A stretch of DNA of 64,000 nt from Gaiellasilicea sp963806955. GTDB lineage: Bacteria; Actinomycetota; Thermoleophilia; Gaiellales; Gaiellaceae. The stretch covers positions 620,001 to 684,000 of the forward strand of contig CAWDZG010000002.1 of the NCBI GenBank assembly GCA_963806955.1, written 5' to 3'. This document shows positions 56,288 through 64,000 of the stretch, in pieces; the stretch's first letter is position 1; each line of letters opens with the position of its first letter. The notes under the pieces were generated by a model that searched no databases, was not told where the DNA came from, and worked only from the letters and a program-made list of their open reading frames with translations. A program made the translations under genes and the position numbers.

Positions 56288-56947
56288 CTAGGCGTCACGG
56301 ATGTAGCGGTCGCCAAGAGCCGCCGCGAGCGTCCTGTCTCGCCGGCTCCAGATGGCCGACGGGTGGAGCAGCGGCACCACGCCGTTCCAGCCAGAGCGGA
56401 GGACAGCGACGAGCGACGGCGGCGTGATCGCCAGCACCTCCTGCCCGGGGATCTTCCGCGCCCGCTCGGCGTAGCCCGCCGGCGTCCAGCGCAGAAGCTC
56501 GCCGCCCAGCACGAGCCACGGCTCGCCCGCCTCGAGAACGAACGCGCCGTCGGGGAGCTCGTCGAGCCGGGCCGGATGGAGCCGGCGCTCGCGTCCGACC
56601 AGGCGCTCGGCGTGCAGGCGGGCGTCGATCGCGTCCGCGCCGGGCTCGCCGAGGAGCGCGCGAAAGCGGTCGTAGTCCTCGCGCCGACACTCGGCGCACG
56701 GGCGATGACCGGCCGCGAACGCGGTCGCCTCGTCGAGGAAGAAGAGCTCCGTGTAGCGGCCCGGCTGCAGCAGCGGACGCCTCCGGCCGCGGAACTCGAG
56801 CCGGCACGCGATCCAGCGGCGAACGGCGAAGGCACGCCGGATCTCGCCGGCCTCGTCGTGCAGGCAGCCGCGATTCCCGTACACGAGCCCGCGCGCCGGA
56901 TCGGCGACGAGCTCCCCGAGCGGCGTCACGCGGTTTCGGTGCGGCAC
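56288..56947 (-). CDS. Conserved hypothetical protein with a CxxC pair
   Basis: 219 residues if GTG 56947 is the start. It is Arg-rich and lacks membrane segments. A central RPCAECRREDYDRFRALLG could hold a metal or interact with nucleic acid. GRYTELFFLDEATAFAAGHR and WNGVVPLLHPSAIWSR are distinctive but I cannot name the family. It follows the DUF1622 gene by 41 bp on the same strand. Confidence 0.65.
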   Translation of the reverse strand: MPHRNRVTPLGELVADPARGLVYGNRGCLHDEAGEIRRAFAVRRWIACRLEFRGRRRPLLQPGRYTELFFLDEATAFAAGHRPCAECRREDYDRFRALLGEPGADAIDARLHAERLVGRERRLHPARLDELPDGAFVLEAGEPWLVLGGELLRWTPAGYAERARKIPGQEVLAITPPSLVAVLRSGWNGVVPLLHPSAIWSRRDRTLAAALGDRYIRDA

Positions 56948-56988
56948 GCGTCCATCTTCGCGTCCTGGGTCGGCGCGGCCACCCGCAG

Positions 56989-57336
56989 TCAGCTGCCCTG
57001 CTTGCCCCGCTGCCAGGGCCAGCGGCCCTCGAGCTCGAGCTCGAGCGTGAAGCTGAGGAACGTGCGGACGACCACGATCAGCGCCAGCACGCCGACGCTC
57101 TCGAACGTCGGCGTCACCGCGACCGTCCGGATGATGTCGGCCGCGATCAGGAGCTCGAGGCCGAGCAGGATCGCGCGCCCGATCCGCCGCCGGTACTCGC
57201 GGTAGCGGTCGAGCGCCTCGACGCCCCTGTGCACCGCGAACAGCAGGGTCGAGTACGCGATCCCGAGCACGATCGCGGCCACGCCGGCCACGTCGACGAC
57301 CTTGCCGGTGAGCTCGAGCGCCTCCCTGAACGTCAT
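56989..57336 (-). CDS. DUF1622-family membrane protein
   Basis: 115 residues from ATG 57336. Three hydrophobic segments: VAGVAAIVLGIAYSTLLFA, ILLGLELLIAADIIRTVAV and VGVLALIVVVRTFLSFTLE, with YREYRRRIGRAILLGLELL matching DUF1622. Function unknown. ATG 57357 in frame is an alternative start. Divergent from the DUF427 gene. Confidence 0.82.
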   Translation of the reverse strand: MTFREALELTGKVVDVAGVAAIVLGIAYSTLLFAVHRGVEALDRYREYRRRIGRAILLGLELLIAADIIRTVAVTPTFESVGVLALIVVVRTFLSFTLELELEGRWPWQRGKQGS

Positions 57337-57437
57337 CGTGCCACCGCGTAGGAGCATCGCACGCCGCGCCGCGAATCGCGGAGCGGCTCTGCGCATCGAA
57401 CCGTGTGACACCCAACGAGAAGCAAGGAGAACACAAC

Positions 57438-57776
57438 GTGAAAGCGATCTGGAACGGAACCGTCCTGGCCGAGAGCGACGACACGGTCGTCGTCGAGGGC
57501 AACCACTACTTCCCGGCCGACTCGCTCGACCCGCAGTACGTCGTGGAGAGCGACAAGCACACCGTCTGCCCGTGGAAGGGCGTCGCGAGCTACTACTCCG
57601 TCGTCGTCGACGGCGAGCGCAACGCGAACGCCGCCTGGTTCTACCCCCAGCCGTCGGCCGCGGCGGCCGAGATCCGCGATCACGTCGCCTTCTGGCGCGG
57701 CGTCGAGATCGTCGGCGACGAGGACGAGGCCGGTTTGAGCCGGCCCGGCCTGCTCGAGCGGCTGCTCGGCCGCTAG
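57438..57776 (+). CDS. DUF427-family protein
   Basis: 112 residues from GTG 57438 with AAGGAGA upstream. DUF427 pattern: VKAIWNGTVLAESDDTVVVE, NHYFPADSL, TVCPWKGVASYYSVVVDG and AAWFYPQPS. Beta-rich small domain of unknown function, widespread in actinobacteria. Confidence 0.88.
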   Translation: MKAIWNGTVLAESDDTVVVEGNHYFPADSLDPQYVVESDKHTVCPWKGVASYYSVVVDGERNANAAWFYPQPSAAAAEIRDHVAFWRGVEIVGDEDEAGLSRPGLLERLLGR

Positions 57777-57865
57777 GGAACCTCCCTCACCCGGCCACCG
57801 GGTTGCAGCGCCCCTCCCGAACGATCACGATGCACGCAAGGGGATCGATCGAGAAGGGGGATCGA

Positions 57866-58655
57866 ATGATGCTGAGACGACTGCTCATGCTCGTCGTGCT
57901 CTCGCTGCTCGTGCTCGCCGTGCCGGCGAGCGCGATCACGGACGGCGAGCTCGACGGCAACCGCCACCCGTACGTGGGCTTGATGGTGGCGCAGGACGCC
58001 GACGGGAACCCGCTCTGGCGGTGCAGCGGCACGCTGCTCTCCGCGAAGTTGTTCCTGACAGCGGGCCATTGCACCGAGGCACCGGCTGCGCACATCGAGA
58101 TCTGGTTCGCAGCCGACGTCGAGTCGGGAATCCCGGGCAACGGCTACCCGTTCGACGGTGACGTCGGCGGCACGCCGTACATCGCACCCGGAGTACGACC
58201 CGAATGCGTTCTTCCTCCACGACCTCGGCGCCGTCGTGCTCGACACGCCGTTGCCGATGGCGGCCTACGGCGCGCTCCCGGGCCTGAACCAGCTCGACTC
58301 GCTGAAGCCGCGCAACAGCACGCGCTTCACCGCGGTCGGGTACGGGCTGCAGCGGGTCAACCCGGCAAAGGTGACGGCCGAACGGGTGCGGATGCTCGCG
58401 CAGCCGCACCTGATCCAGATCAACCGCGGCATTGTCGGCGACTACTCGCTGCTGCTCTCGAACAACGCCTCGACGGGAGGCACGTGCTTCGGCGACTCCG
58501 GCGGCCCGAACTTCCTCGGCTCGTCGAACGTCGTCGCGGGCGTGACCTCGTTCGGGCTCAACGGCAGCTGCGGCGGCACCGGCGGCGTCTACCGCGTCGA
58601 CAAGGCCGACGACCTGAACTGGCTCAACGCCACGTTCGGCGCGTACCTGCCCTAG
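57866..58655 (+). pseudogene. Secreted trypsin-like serine protease (S1), one frameshift
   Basis: ATG 57866 after AAGGGGG. Signal peptide MMLRRLLMLVVLSLLVLA to about ASA. His in FLTAGHCTE; after a shift near 58190 the frame continues HPEYDPNAFFLHDLGAVVLD (Asp) and GGTCFGDSGGPNF (Ser). Deleting one base in ATCGCACCC gives a continuous protein of about 262 residues with the usual HPxYD motif. Exported protease. Confidence 0.82.
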
Positions 58656-58663
58656 ACGTCTCT

Positions 58664-58697
58664 GTCGAGGGGCGGGCTCTCGGGCCCGCCCCTCGAC
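58664..58697 (+). terminator. Hairpin terminator after the trypsin gene
   Basis: Perfect 14-bp stem GTCGAGGGGCGGGC / GCCCGCCCCTCGAC with a 6-nt loop, 8 bp after the stop. Confidence 0.75.
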
Positions 58698-58755
58698 GGA
58701 TTCCTCGGGCGGCGCGTCGGCGGCCGGGACGACGAAACCCGTCGCGCTCCCGACC

Positions 58756-59202
58756 TTGCCGAACGCGACCTGCAGCCGCACCTCCCCCTCCCGCAGTGAA
58801 GACGAGGGATTCTGGGTGCTCGAGGGCGAACTGACGTTCTCCGTCGGCGAGTTCACGCTCAAGGCCCGGCCCGGCGACTTCCTGCTCGGCCCGCGCGGCG
58901 TCCCGCACACCTACACCGTCGACGCCGGCCCGGCTCGGCTGCTCTTCCTCTTCGCGCCCGCCGGGGATCGGTGCAGAGGGTCGCCGCTCCGCCCTGGCGA
59001 GTCGGCCTCCCCGACCGGCCCCGGGACGGGCAACGAGGAGCCCTATCCGGCGTATGGTGCGACCGTGCACGTCGAGGACGCCGCCGAGGCGCTCACGGCC
59101 GCGCTCGACGTCCCGAGCGGCCTCTACAACGTCTGCCGGGACGGCGAGCGGGTGCGGAACGCCGCCTTCAAGGAGGTCAGCGGATGGCGCCCGAGAGCCT
59201 GA
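58756..59202 (+). pseudogene. In-frame mosaic of a cupin fragment and an epimerase C-terminal fragment
   Basis: One open frame of 148 residues. Residues about 15-70 are the end of a cupin (FWVLEGELTFSVGEFTLKAR, RPGDFLLGPRGVPHTYTVDA). Residues about 95-145 resemble the C-terminus of an NAD-dependent epimerase (VHVEDAAEALTAALDVPSGL, YNVCRDGERV). Neither domain is complete, so it looks like two gene remnants joined by deletion. Its 3' end overlaps the next gene's start. Confidence 0.55.
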
Positions 59203-59954
59203 CGAGCCGCTGCGAGCTGCTCAGGTCGCTGCACGTGCCCGGCTCGCCGCTCGTCCTGCCGAACGCGTGGGACGTCGCCTCGGCTCGCGCCGTCGTGGCG
59301 GCGGGCTTCCCGGTCGTCGCGACGACGAGCGGCGGCGTCGCTGCGACGCTCGGCTACGAGGATCACGAGGGCGCTCCCGCCGACGAGATGCTCGCCGTCG
59401 CCGCCCGGATCGCCCGCACTGTCGACGTCCCCGTGACGGTCGACGCCGAGCGGGGATACGGGCTCGCGCCCACTGAGCTGGTGGCCGCTCTCCACGACGT
59501 GGGTGCCGCGGGCTGCAACGTCGAGGACACGGATCACGCGAGCGAACGGCTCGTCGGCGCGGACGAGCAGGTGGCGTGGCTTCGAAGCGTCCGGGAAGCG
59601 GCCACGGCAGCCGGCTATCCGCTCGTCCTGAACGCGCGGATCGACGTCTTCCTCGACGCGCCGCGGGAGCGGCCGCAGCTCGAGCTCGTGCCCGAGGCGC
59701 TCGAACGTGCCCGCGCCTACGGCGACGCCGGCGTCGACTGCGTCTACCCGATCGCCCTGTGGCAGGCCGAGGCGATCACCGCGTTCATGGCTGGGCCGCC
59801 CGGGCCGGTGAACGTCCTCGCGACGCCGTACTCGGCGTCGCTCGCGCAGCTCGCCGAGCTCGGCGTCGCGCGGATCAGCTACGGCGGGCTCGTTCACAAG
59901 CGCGCGATGGAGCAGCTGGCCACGGAGCTCGGGCGACTGGCGGCCGGCGGATGA
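59184..59954 (+). CDS. Isocitrate lyase/PEP mutase-superfamily enzyme
   Basis: 256 residues from ATG 59184, with AAGGAGG 7 nt upstream. Superfamily pattern: LVLPNAWDVASARAVVAAGF, VPVTVDAERGYGL (metal-binding acids), GAAGCNVEDTDH and LVLNARIDVFL. The Lys-Lys-Cys-Gly motif of true isocitrate lyase is absent, so it is closer to the PEP mutase/oxaloacetate hydrolase-like branch. Reaction unknown. ATGA overlap with tag. Confidence 0.87.
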   Translation: MAPESLTSRCELLRSLHVPGSPLVLPNAWDVASARAVVAAGFPVVATTSGGVAATLGYEDHEGAPADEMLAVAARIARTVDVPVTVDAERGYGLAPTELVAALHDVGAAGCNVEDTDHASERLVGADEQVAWLRSVREAATAAGYPLVLNARIDVFLDAPRERPQLELVPEALERARAYGDAGVDCVYPIALWQAEAITAFMAGPPGPVNVLATPYSASLAQLAELGVARISYGGLVHKRAMEQLATELGRLAAGG

Positions 59955-60502
59955 AGCGCTGCGCGTGGGTCCCCGTGGACGACGCTCTGTATGTCGCCTA
60001 CCACGACGAGGAGTGGGGCATGCCGCAGCGCGACGAGCGGGCCCTGTTCGAGCTGCTCAACCTCGAGGGTGCGCAGGCCGGCCTCTCCTGGTCGACGATC
60101 CTGCGCAAGCGGGAGGGCTACAGGCGCGCGTTCGCGGGCTGGGACGTCGAGGCGGTCGCGCGCTTCGGCGAGGCCGACGTCGAGCGCCTGCTCGGCGACG
60201 CGGGCATCGTCCGCCACCGCGGCAAGATCGAGTCCGTGATCGGGAACGCCCGCGCGACGCTCGCGCTCGACGTGCCGCTCGGCGAGCTGCTCTGGTCGTT
60301 CGTCGACGGCGCGCCGCGCGTCAACGCCTGGCGCACAGTCGACGAGATCCCGACGACGACGCCCGAGTCGACGGCGATGAGCAAGGAGCTGAAGCGGCGT
60401 GGCTTCCGCTTCACCGGCCCGACCACCTGCTACGCGTTCATGCAGGCGGCCGGCCTGGTCGACGACCACACGCTCGACTGCTTCAGGCGGTCGGGCTCGT
60501 GA
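59951..60502 (+). CDS. tag: DNA-3-methyladenine glycosylase I
   Basis: 183 residues, normal Tag length. MKRCAWVPVDDALYVAYHDE (C4 and H18, zinc ligands), WGMPQRDERALFELLNLEGAQAG, LSWSTILRKREGYRRAF, GFRFTGPTTCYAFMQAAGLV and DDHTLDCF (remaining zinc ligands). Removes 3-methyladenine in base-excision repair. Coupled by ATGA overlap to the upstream enzyme. The 3' end overlaps the convergent gene by 20 bp. Confidence 0.95.
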   Translation: MKRCAWVPVDDALYVAYHDEEWGMPQRDERALFELLNLEGAQAGLSWSTILRKREGYRRAFAGWDVEAVARFGEADVERLLGDAGIVRHRGKIESVIGNARATLALDVPLGELLWSFVDGAPRVNAWRTVDEIPTTTPESTAMSKELKRRGFRFTGPTTCYAFMQAAGLVDDHTLDCFRRSGS

Positions 60503-62216
60503 CGAACGGGAGCAGGTCGTCGAGCGTCAGCCCCGCCGGCACGGGCAGCCGGTCGCCGACGCAGGTCGCCTCGGTGAGCGCCTTCGTCTGCGCCTTGGCG
60601 AGCCAGTTCTCGTAGGCGGACACGCGCGCGAAGCGCCGCAGCGACGACCGGATCGCCGCCCGCGCGTCCTCGAGCGGGACCGTGCCGAGCAGGACGGTGT
60701 CCTCGAGCGGCGTCACGCGGATCACGCCGTGGATCGTGCGCACCTTGCCCGCGCGCGGCATCCCGAAGACCCGCGCGGGCGCAAACGTCTCGACGGCCAG
60801 CCCGCGCGTGCCGCCGCCGAGCCAGTCGACCGGCCGGGCCGTCTCGACGAGCCTGGCCCGCAGTCCCGCGTAGGTCGAGTGGAACTCGCCGACAGCCGCC
60901 CCTGACGGAACCGCTACCTGGAAGCGCGCGCGGACGGCGTCGCGGCGGAGCTCGTCGAGCAGCAGGCCGCGGGCCGCGATCCGGGTGAGCCGGATCTTGC
61001 GCAGCGCCCCGAGATAGGCCGGGACGCTGCCGCGAAAGTGGTCGTCGACGAAGGAGAGCTCGGCGGCGAGGACGGCGCGCGCGTCGAGCGAGACCTCCTG
61101 CTGGAGCACGAGGCGCTCCAGCACCACGCTGGCTGCGATGTCGCGGTCGCCGATCGCGCGCGCGAGCGGGGTGATCGCGCTCTCCCTGAGCTCGCCCGCC
61201 GGCATCGCGCAGACGACACCGGGACGGAGCTGGCTCAGCTGGCCGATCGTCAACGACGCGTTCATCTGCGGCCCCGCGGCGCCCGGGCCGCTGCAGAGCC
61301 TGGGGTCGCGCGCCCACAGCCAGACACAGACCGCCTCGCCCTTGTCCTTGTCGATCCCGGCCTCGCTGAACGTCGCCCAGCCCCACGACCAGATCGAGTG
61401 CAGGTTCGACTCCACCGTCACCTGGCGGACCGCGAGCGCCTGCAGCTTCACCATCTCCAGCCACTTCCAGCGCGGCTGCAGCCCCTCGCGCCCGCCGGTG
61501 CCGGGCGCCGACTGGAACTGCATCTCCAGCGCGACGCGGCTCGCGGGGATGCCGATGTCGGTGAACTTGCGGACGAGCACGCGCATGCCGCCGCGCATCG
61601 AGCGGCTGGCCCGGACCGGCCCGAGCGCGTGCAGCGCGGGGATGTTCGGGCCGGTGAAGTAGACCTGGCGGATCAGGATCGCGTCCTGCGCGAGATCGCG
61701 CCACCACTGCGCCGCCTCGCCGCCGGTGTAGGGCGGGTTCGCGATCGTGACGCCGACGGTCGCGCCGCGCGCCTTCAGCCGGCGGACGAGCGCGAGCGTG
61801 TTGGCGCGGTATCGCGCCGTCGTGTCCGTCCACGGCGTCGGCGTCTGGGCACCGAAGAGCTCGTTCAACGCGATCCACGGCGTCGCGCACCCCGACACGG
61901 AGACGGCGAAGTCGAAGAGCCGGTCGGCGCGGGCCTCGATCAGCGCCGGGTCGGCCGGCACGCTCGGCGTGCCGACGCGGTTGTTGAAGTTGAGGTCGAA
62001 GAAGACGGTCGCCGCACCGTTCGCGCGCGCCTCCGCCGGCTTCACGGTGCCCGACGTGAACGCGAGCGTCAGCCCCGGCTTCTGCGGCAGCGGCGCGTCG
62101 TGGCCGGCGAAGTCGACCCAGAGCGGCTTCGAGTCGGGGATGCCGCATTCGCGGGCCAGGGCGGTGCCGGGCAGGACGAGCGCGGCGAGAGCGGCGAGAG
62201 CGACGGCGAGACGCAC
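60483..62216 (-). CDS. Secreted protein of unknown family
   Basis: 577 residues from GTG 62216. A signal peptide is clear (VRLAVALAALAALVLPGTAL then ARE). The mature part has CGIPDSKPLWVDFAGHD, ATVFFDLNFNNRVGTPS, TVGVTIANPPYTGGEA and HSIWSWGWATFSEAG, suggesting a barrel-like domain of about 350 residues, then a helical C-terminal domain. I do not recognise the family. The frame extends upstream to 62372 but without a signal-like start. Confidence 0.7.
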   Translation of the reverse strand: MRLAVALAALAALVLPGTALARECGIPDSKPLWVDFAGHDAPLPQKPGLTLAFTSGTVKPAEARANGAATVFFDLNFNNRVGTPSVPADPALIEARADRLFDFAVSVSGCATPWIALNELFGAQTPTPWTDTTARYRANTLALVRRLKARGATVGVTIANPPYTGGEAAQWWRDLAQDAILIRQVYFTGPNIPALHALGPVRASRSMRGGMRVLVRKFTDIGIPASRVALEMQFQSAPGTGGREGLQPRWKWLEMVKLQALAVRQVTVESNLHSIWSWGWATFSEAGIDKDKGEAVCVWLWARDPRLCSGPGAAGPQMNASLTIGQLSQLRPGVVCAMPAGELRESAITPLARAIGDRDIAASVVLERLVLQQEVSLDARAVLAAELSFVDDHFRGSVPAYLGALRKIRLTRIAARGLLLDELRRDAVRARFQVAVPSGAAVGEFHSTYAGLRARLVETARPVDWLGGGTRGLAVETFAPARVFGMPRAGKVRTIHGVIRVTPLEDTVLLGTVPLEDARAAIRSSLRRFARVSAYENWLAKAQTKALTEATCVGDRLPVPAGLTLDDLLPFVTSPTA

Positions 62217-62338
62217 GCCGTAGTTGTAGCGCCTCGCCCGGAGAGCCTGCTTGGGATCCGGGCCGAGCGGACAGACTGGGGCGATGAGCGTGAGCACGAT
62301 CGCGAGCCAAGGGCCGCCGGGCCGGACAGAGCCCCTGG

Positions 62339-63109
62339 GTGGAGCGGCTCGGGCGGGCCGGCCTCGTCGCACAGGGTGTCCTCTACGGCGTCGTCGGGAT
62401 CCTCGCGATCAAGGTCGCGCTCGGCGGGCGCGGGGAGAGCCCCGACAAGGGCGGCGCCCTGCAGACGATCGCCGAGCAGCCGCTCGGCCGCGGCCTGCTG
62501 GTGGTGCTCGCGCTCGGGCTCGCCGGGTACGCCGTCTGGCGGCTCGCCCAGGGCATCCTCGACCGCGACTCCGAGGGCGAGGGGCTCAAGGGGCTCGCCA
62601 AGCGCGCCGGCGCGATCGCGCGGGGCGCCTGGTACGGCGCGCTCGCCGCCTTCACGGTCGGCCGGATCGTCTCCGGCCGAAGCGGTGGCGGCGGCTCGAG
62701 CGAGCAGAAGACCACCGCCGGCGTCTTCGACCTGCCGCTCGGGCGCTACCTCGTCTACGCGGCCGGTCTCGCCTTCTTCGCCGCCGCCGCGTTCAACGGC
62801 TACCGCGCCGTCACGTGCAAGTTCAACAAGAAGCTGAAGACGCACGAGATGAACGACGTCGAGGAGGCAGCCGCGACCGGCGTCGGCATCGTCGGCCATC
62901 TGGCTCGGCTCGTGGTCTGGGGCCTGATCGGCCTCTTCCTGTTCCGCGCCGCCTGGCAGTTCGACTCGAAGGAGGCGCGCGGCCTCGACGGGGCGCTGCT
63001 CGAGCTCTCGCAGCAGCCGTACGGGCCGGTGCTCCTCGGCGCGGTCGCGGTGGGCCTGATCGCGTACTCGCTCTACTGCTTCGTGCAGGCGCGCTACCGC
63101 AAGATCTAG
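62339..63109 (+). CDS. DUF1206-family membrane protein
   Basis: 256 residues from GTG 62339. Six hydrophobic helices arranged as three repeats, each beginning with an LxRxGxxAxGxxY-like element (LGRAGLVAQGVLYGVVGILA, AKRAGAIARGAWYGALAAF, GVGIVGHLARLVVWGLIGLF). This is the DUF1206 pattern; function unknown. The preceding codons SPW fit the family, so the true start may lie at ATG 62284 in another frame, with one base shift between. Not provable here. Confidence 0.83.
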   Translation: MERLGRAGLVAQGVLYGVVGILAIKVALGGRGESPDKGGALQTIAEQPLGRGLLVVLALGLAGYAVWRLAQGILDRDSEGEGLKGLAKRAGAIARGAWYGALAAFTVGRIVSGRSGGGGSSEQKTTAGVFDLPLGRYLVYAAGLAFFAAAAFNGYRAVTCKFNKKLKTHEMNDVEEAAATGVGIVGHLARLVVWGLIGLFLFRAAWQFDSKEARGLDGALLELSQQPYGPVLLGAVAVGLIAYSLYCFVQARYRKI

Positions 63110-63112
63110 ATT
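63107..63112 (+). promoter_or_regulatory. -10 box (TAGATT) overlapping the DUF1206 stop, 6 nt before the Rieske gene
   Basis: TAGATT includes the TAG stop of the upstream gene. The next ATG is 6 nt later, matching the leaderless pattern seen elsewhere. Confidence 0.45.
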
Positions 63113-63118
63113 GCGGCC

Positions 63119-64000
63119 ATGGCGACGATCGCCGACGGGCGCACACTCCCCTACGACTGGTACTCGGACCCGGCCGTGCTCCGGCTCGAGCGCGAGCGGA
63201 TCTTCCGCTGCACGTGGCAGTACGCCGGGCGTACCGACCAGGCTGCCGAGCCGGGGGCCTTCTTCACGGTCGACCTCGCCGGGATCCCGATCGTGGTCGT
63301 CCGCGGCAAGGACGAGACGCTGCGCGCGTTCCACAACGTCTGCCGGCACCGCGGCTCGCTGGTCTGCGAGGGCGAGGGCCGCCGCGAGACGCTGCAGTGC
63401 CCCTACCACGCGTGGACGTACGACCTCGACGGGTCGCTGCGGGCCGCGCCGCGCTCCGACCGCGAGCCGGGCTTCGACAAGGAGCAGCTCGGGCTCGTCC
63501 CGGTCTCGGTCGAGGCCTGGGGCCCGTTCGTCTTCGTCAACGCCGACCGTGAGGCGGCGCCGCTCGCCGAGACGCTCGGCGCGCTGCCCGAGCTCGTGGC
63601 GGCAGCCGGGCTCGACCTCGGCTCACTGCGCTTCCTCCGCCGCTCGGAGGGGAGCTACGAGGCGAACTGGAAGGTCTGCTGCGAGAACTTCCTCGAGTGC
63701 TACCACTGCCAGGTCGCGCACCCTGCCTTCTCGAAGGTCGTCGACGTCTCGGTGGACGCCTACCGGCTCGAGGCGAGCGAGACGTTCTCGACCCAGTACG
63801 GCCCCGTGCGCGAGACGTGGAAGGGCGACTTCGACCCGCGCGGCCCGATCGAGCGCGGCCAGTTCCACTTCCTCTGGCCGAACGTGACCCTGAACATCAT
63901 GCCCGGACACCCGAACCTCTCGATCGGGCCGATCGTGCCGACGGGCCCCGAGACGACGGCACGATTTCTCGACTACTTCGTCGGCCCGGAGGTCGACCAG
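63119..64000 (+). CDS. Rieske-type ring-hydroxylating oxygenase, large subunit (partial)
   Basis: 294 codons, running off the window end. Rieske cluster: AFHNVCRHRGSLVCEGEG (Cys, His near 74) and LQCPYHAWTYDLDGSL (Cys, His near 95). Catalytic domain: NWKVCCENFLECYHCQVAHP, giving the two His ligands of the mononuclear iron. Family members oxygenate aromatic rings or demethylate quaternary amines such as betaine or carnitine; the choice cannot be made from this part. Confidence 0.92.
   Translation, partial: MATIADGRTLPYDWYSDPAVLRLERERIFRCTWQYAGRTDQAAEPGAFFTVDLAGIPIVVVRGKDETLRAFHNVCRHRGSLVCEGEGRRETLQCPYHAWTYDLDGSLRAAPRSDREPGFDKEQLGLVPVSVEAWGPFVFVNADREAAPLAETLGALPELVAAAGLDLGSLRFLRRSEGSYEANWKVCCENFLECYHCQVAHPAFSKVVDVSVDAYRLEASETFSTQYGPVRETWKGDFDPRGPIERGQFHFLWPNVTLNIMPGHPNLSIGPIVPTGPETTARFLDYFVGPEVDQ

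Overview
The window is 64 kb of very GC-rich bacterial DNA with dense, short-spaced genes, many 4-bp ATGA/GTGA start/stop overlaps, GTG starts and frequent leaderless-looking promoters. Gene content (DUF2339 and DUF1206 membrane proteins, MarP-like CvpA-trypsin protease, fused homocysteine methyltransferase/MTHFR, Y-family polymerase, ArsR-led hydrogenase-like cluster resembling Mycobacterium tuberculosis Rv0081-Rv0087) fits a high-GC actinobacterium, probably a deep-branching class such as Thermoleophilia. No rRNA or other decisive marker is present, so the placement is inference. Only one tRNA gene (Asp) is seen. I saw no CRISPR array, transposase or integrase.

Layout. 0-6.4 kb: partial LacI-HTH-like protein, STAS protein, NarL-type two-component system divergent from a MacB/FtsX-type ABC exporter. 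6.5-16.4 kb: cupin, HxlR regulator overlapping lon, a divergent XRE-cupin regulator, a CHASE-PAS-GAF-GGDEF-HD-GYP protein, a frameshifted beta-lactamase-like protein and DNA polymerase IV. 15.5-18.5 kb: a compact operon SGNH lipoprotein, guanidine-modifying enzyme, ankyrin protein, osmoprotectant-binding lipoprotein. 18.6-23.8 kb: TPR protein, XRE regulator coupled to DUF2339, PLP enzyme. 23.9-31.1 kb: branched-chain amino-acid (Liv) ABC operon with two tandem binding proteins, led by a bicupin. 31.2-37.4 kb: ABC-2 exporter, metallophosphoesterase, nucleotidyltransferase-fold protein, LysE/DppA pair divergent from an SDR. 37.5-40.7 kb: candidate small RNA, MetH/MetF-like fusion, MarP-like protease.

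40.7-55.8 kb looks like accessory DNA: tRNA-Asp at its left edge is followed by three partial copies of the tRNA 3' end (about 42.0, 50.55 and 55.74 kb), dividing the region into three segments. They hold NAD(P)HX epimerase; an ArsR regulator translationally coupled to a group-4 NiFe hydrogenase/Hyf-like membrane complex; a cupin; and phosphoketolase plus acetate kinase, DUF5661 and GNAT proteins. The Hyf genes carry more than twenty single-base frameshifts and xfp/ackA carry three, although the protein sequence between shifts stays conserved. Either local sequence errors or very recent decay could explain this.

55.8-64 kb returns to ordinary genes: cupin, DUF1622, DUF427, a frameshifted trypsin, a PEP-mutase-like enzyme coupled to 3-methyladenine glycosylase I, a secreted protein of unknown family, DUF1206, and a Rieske oxygenase that runs off the end.
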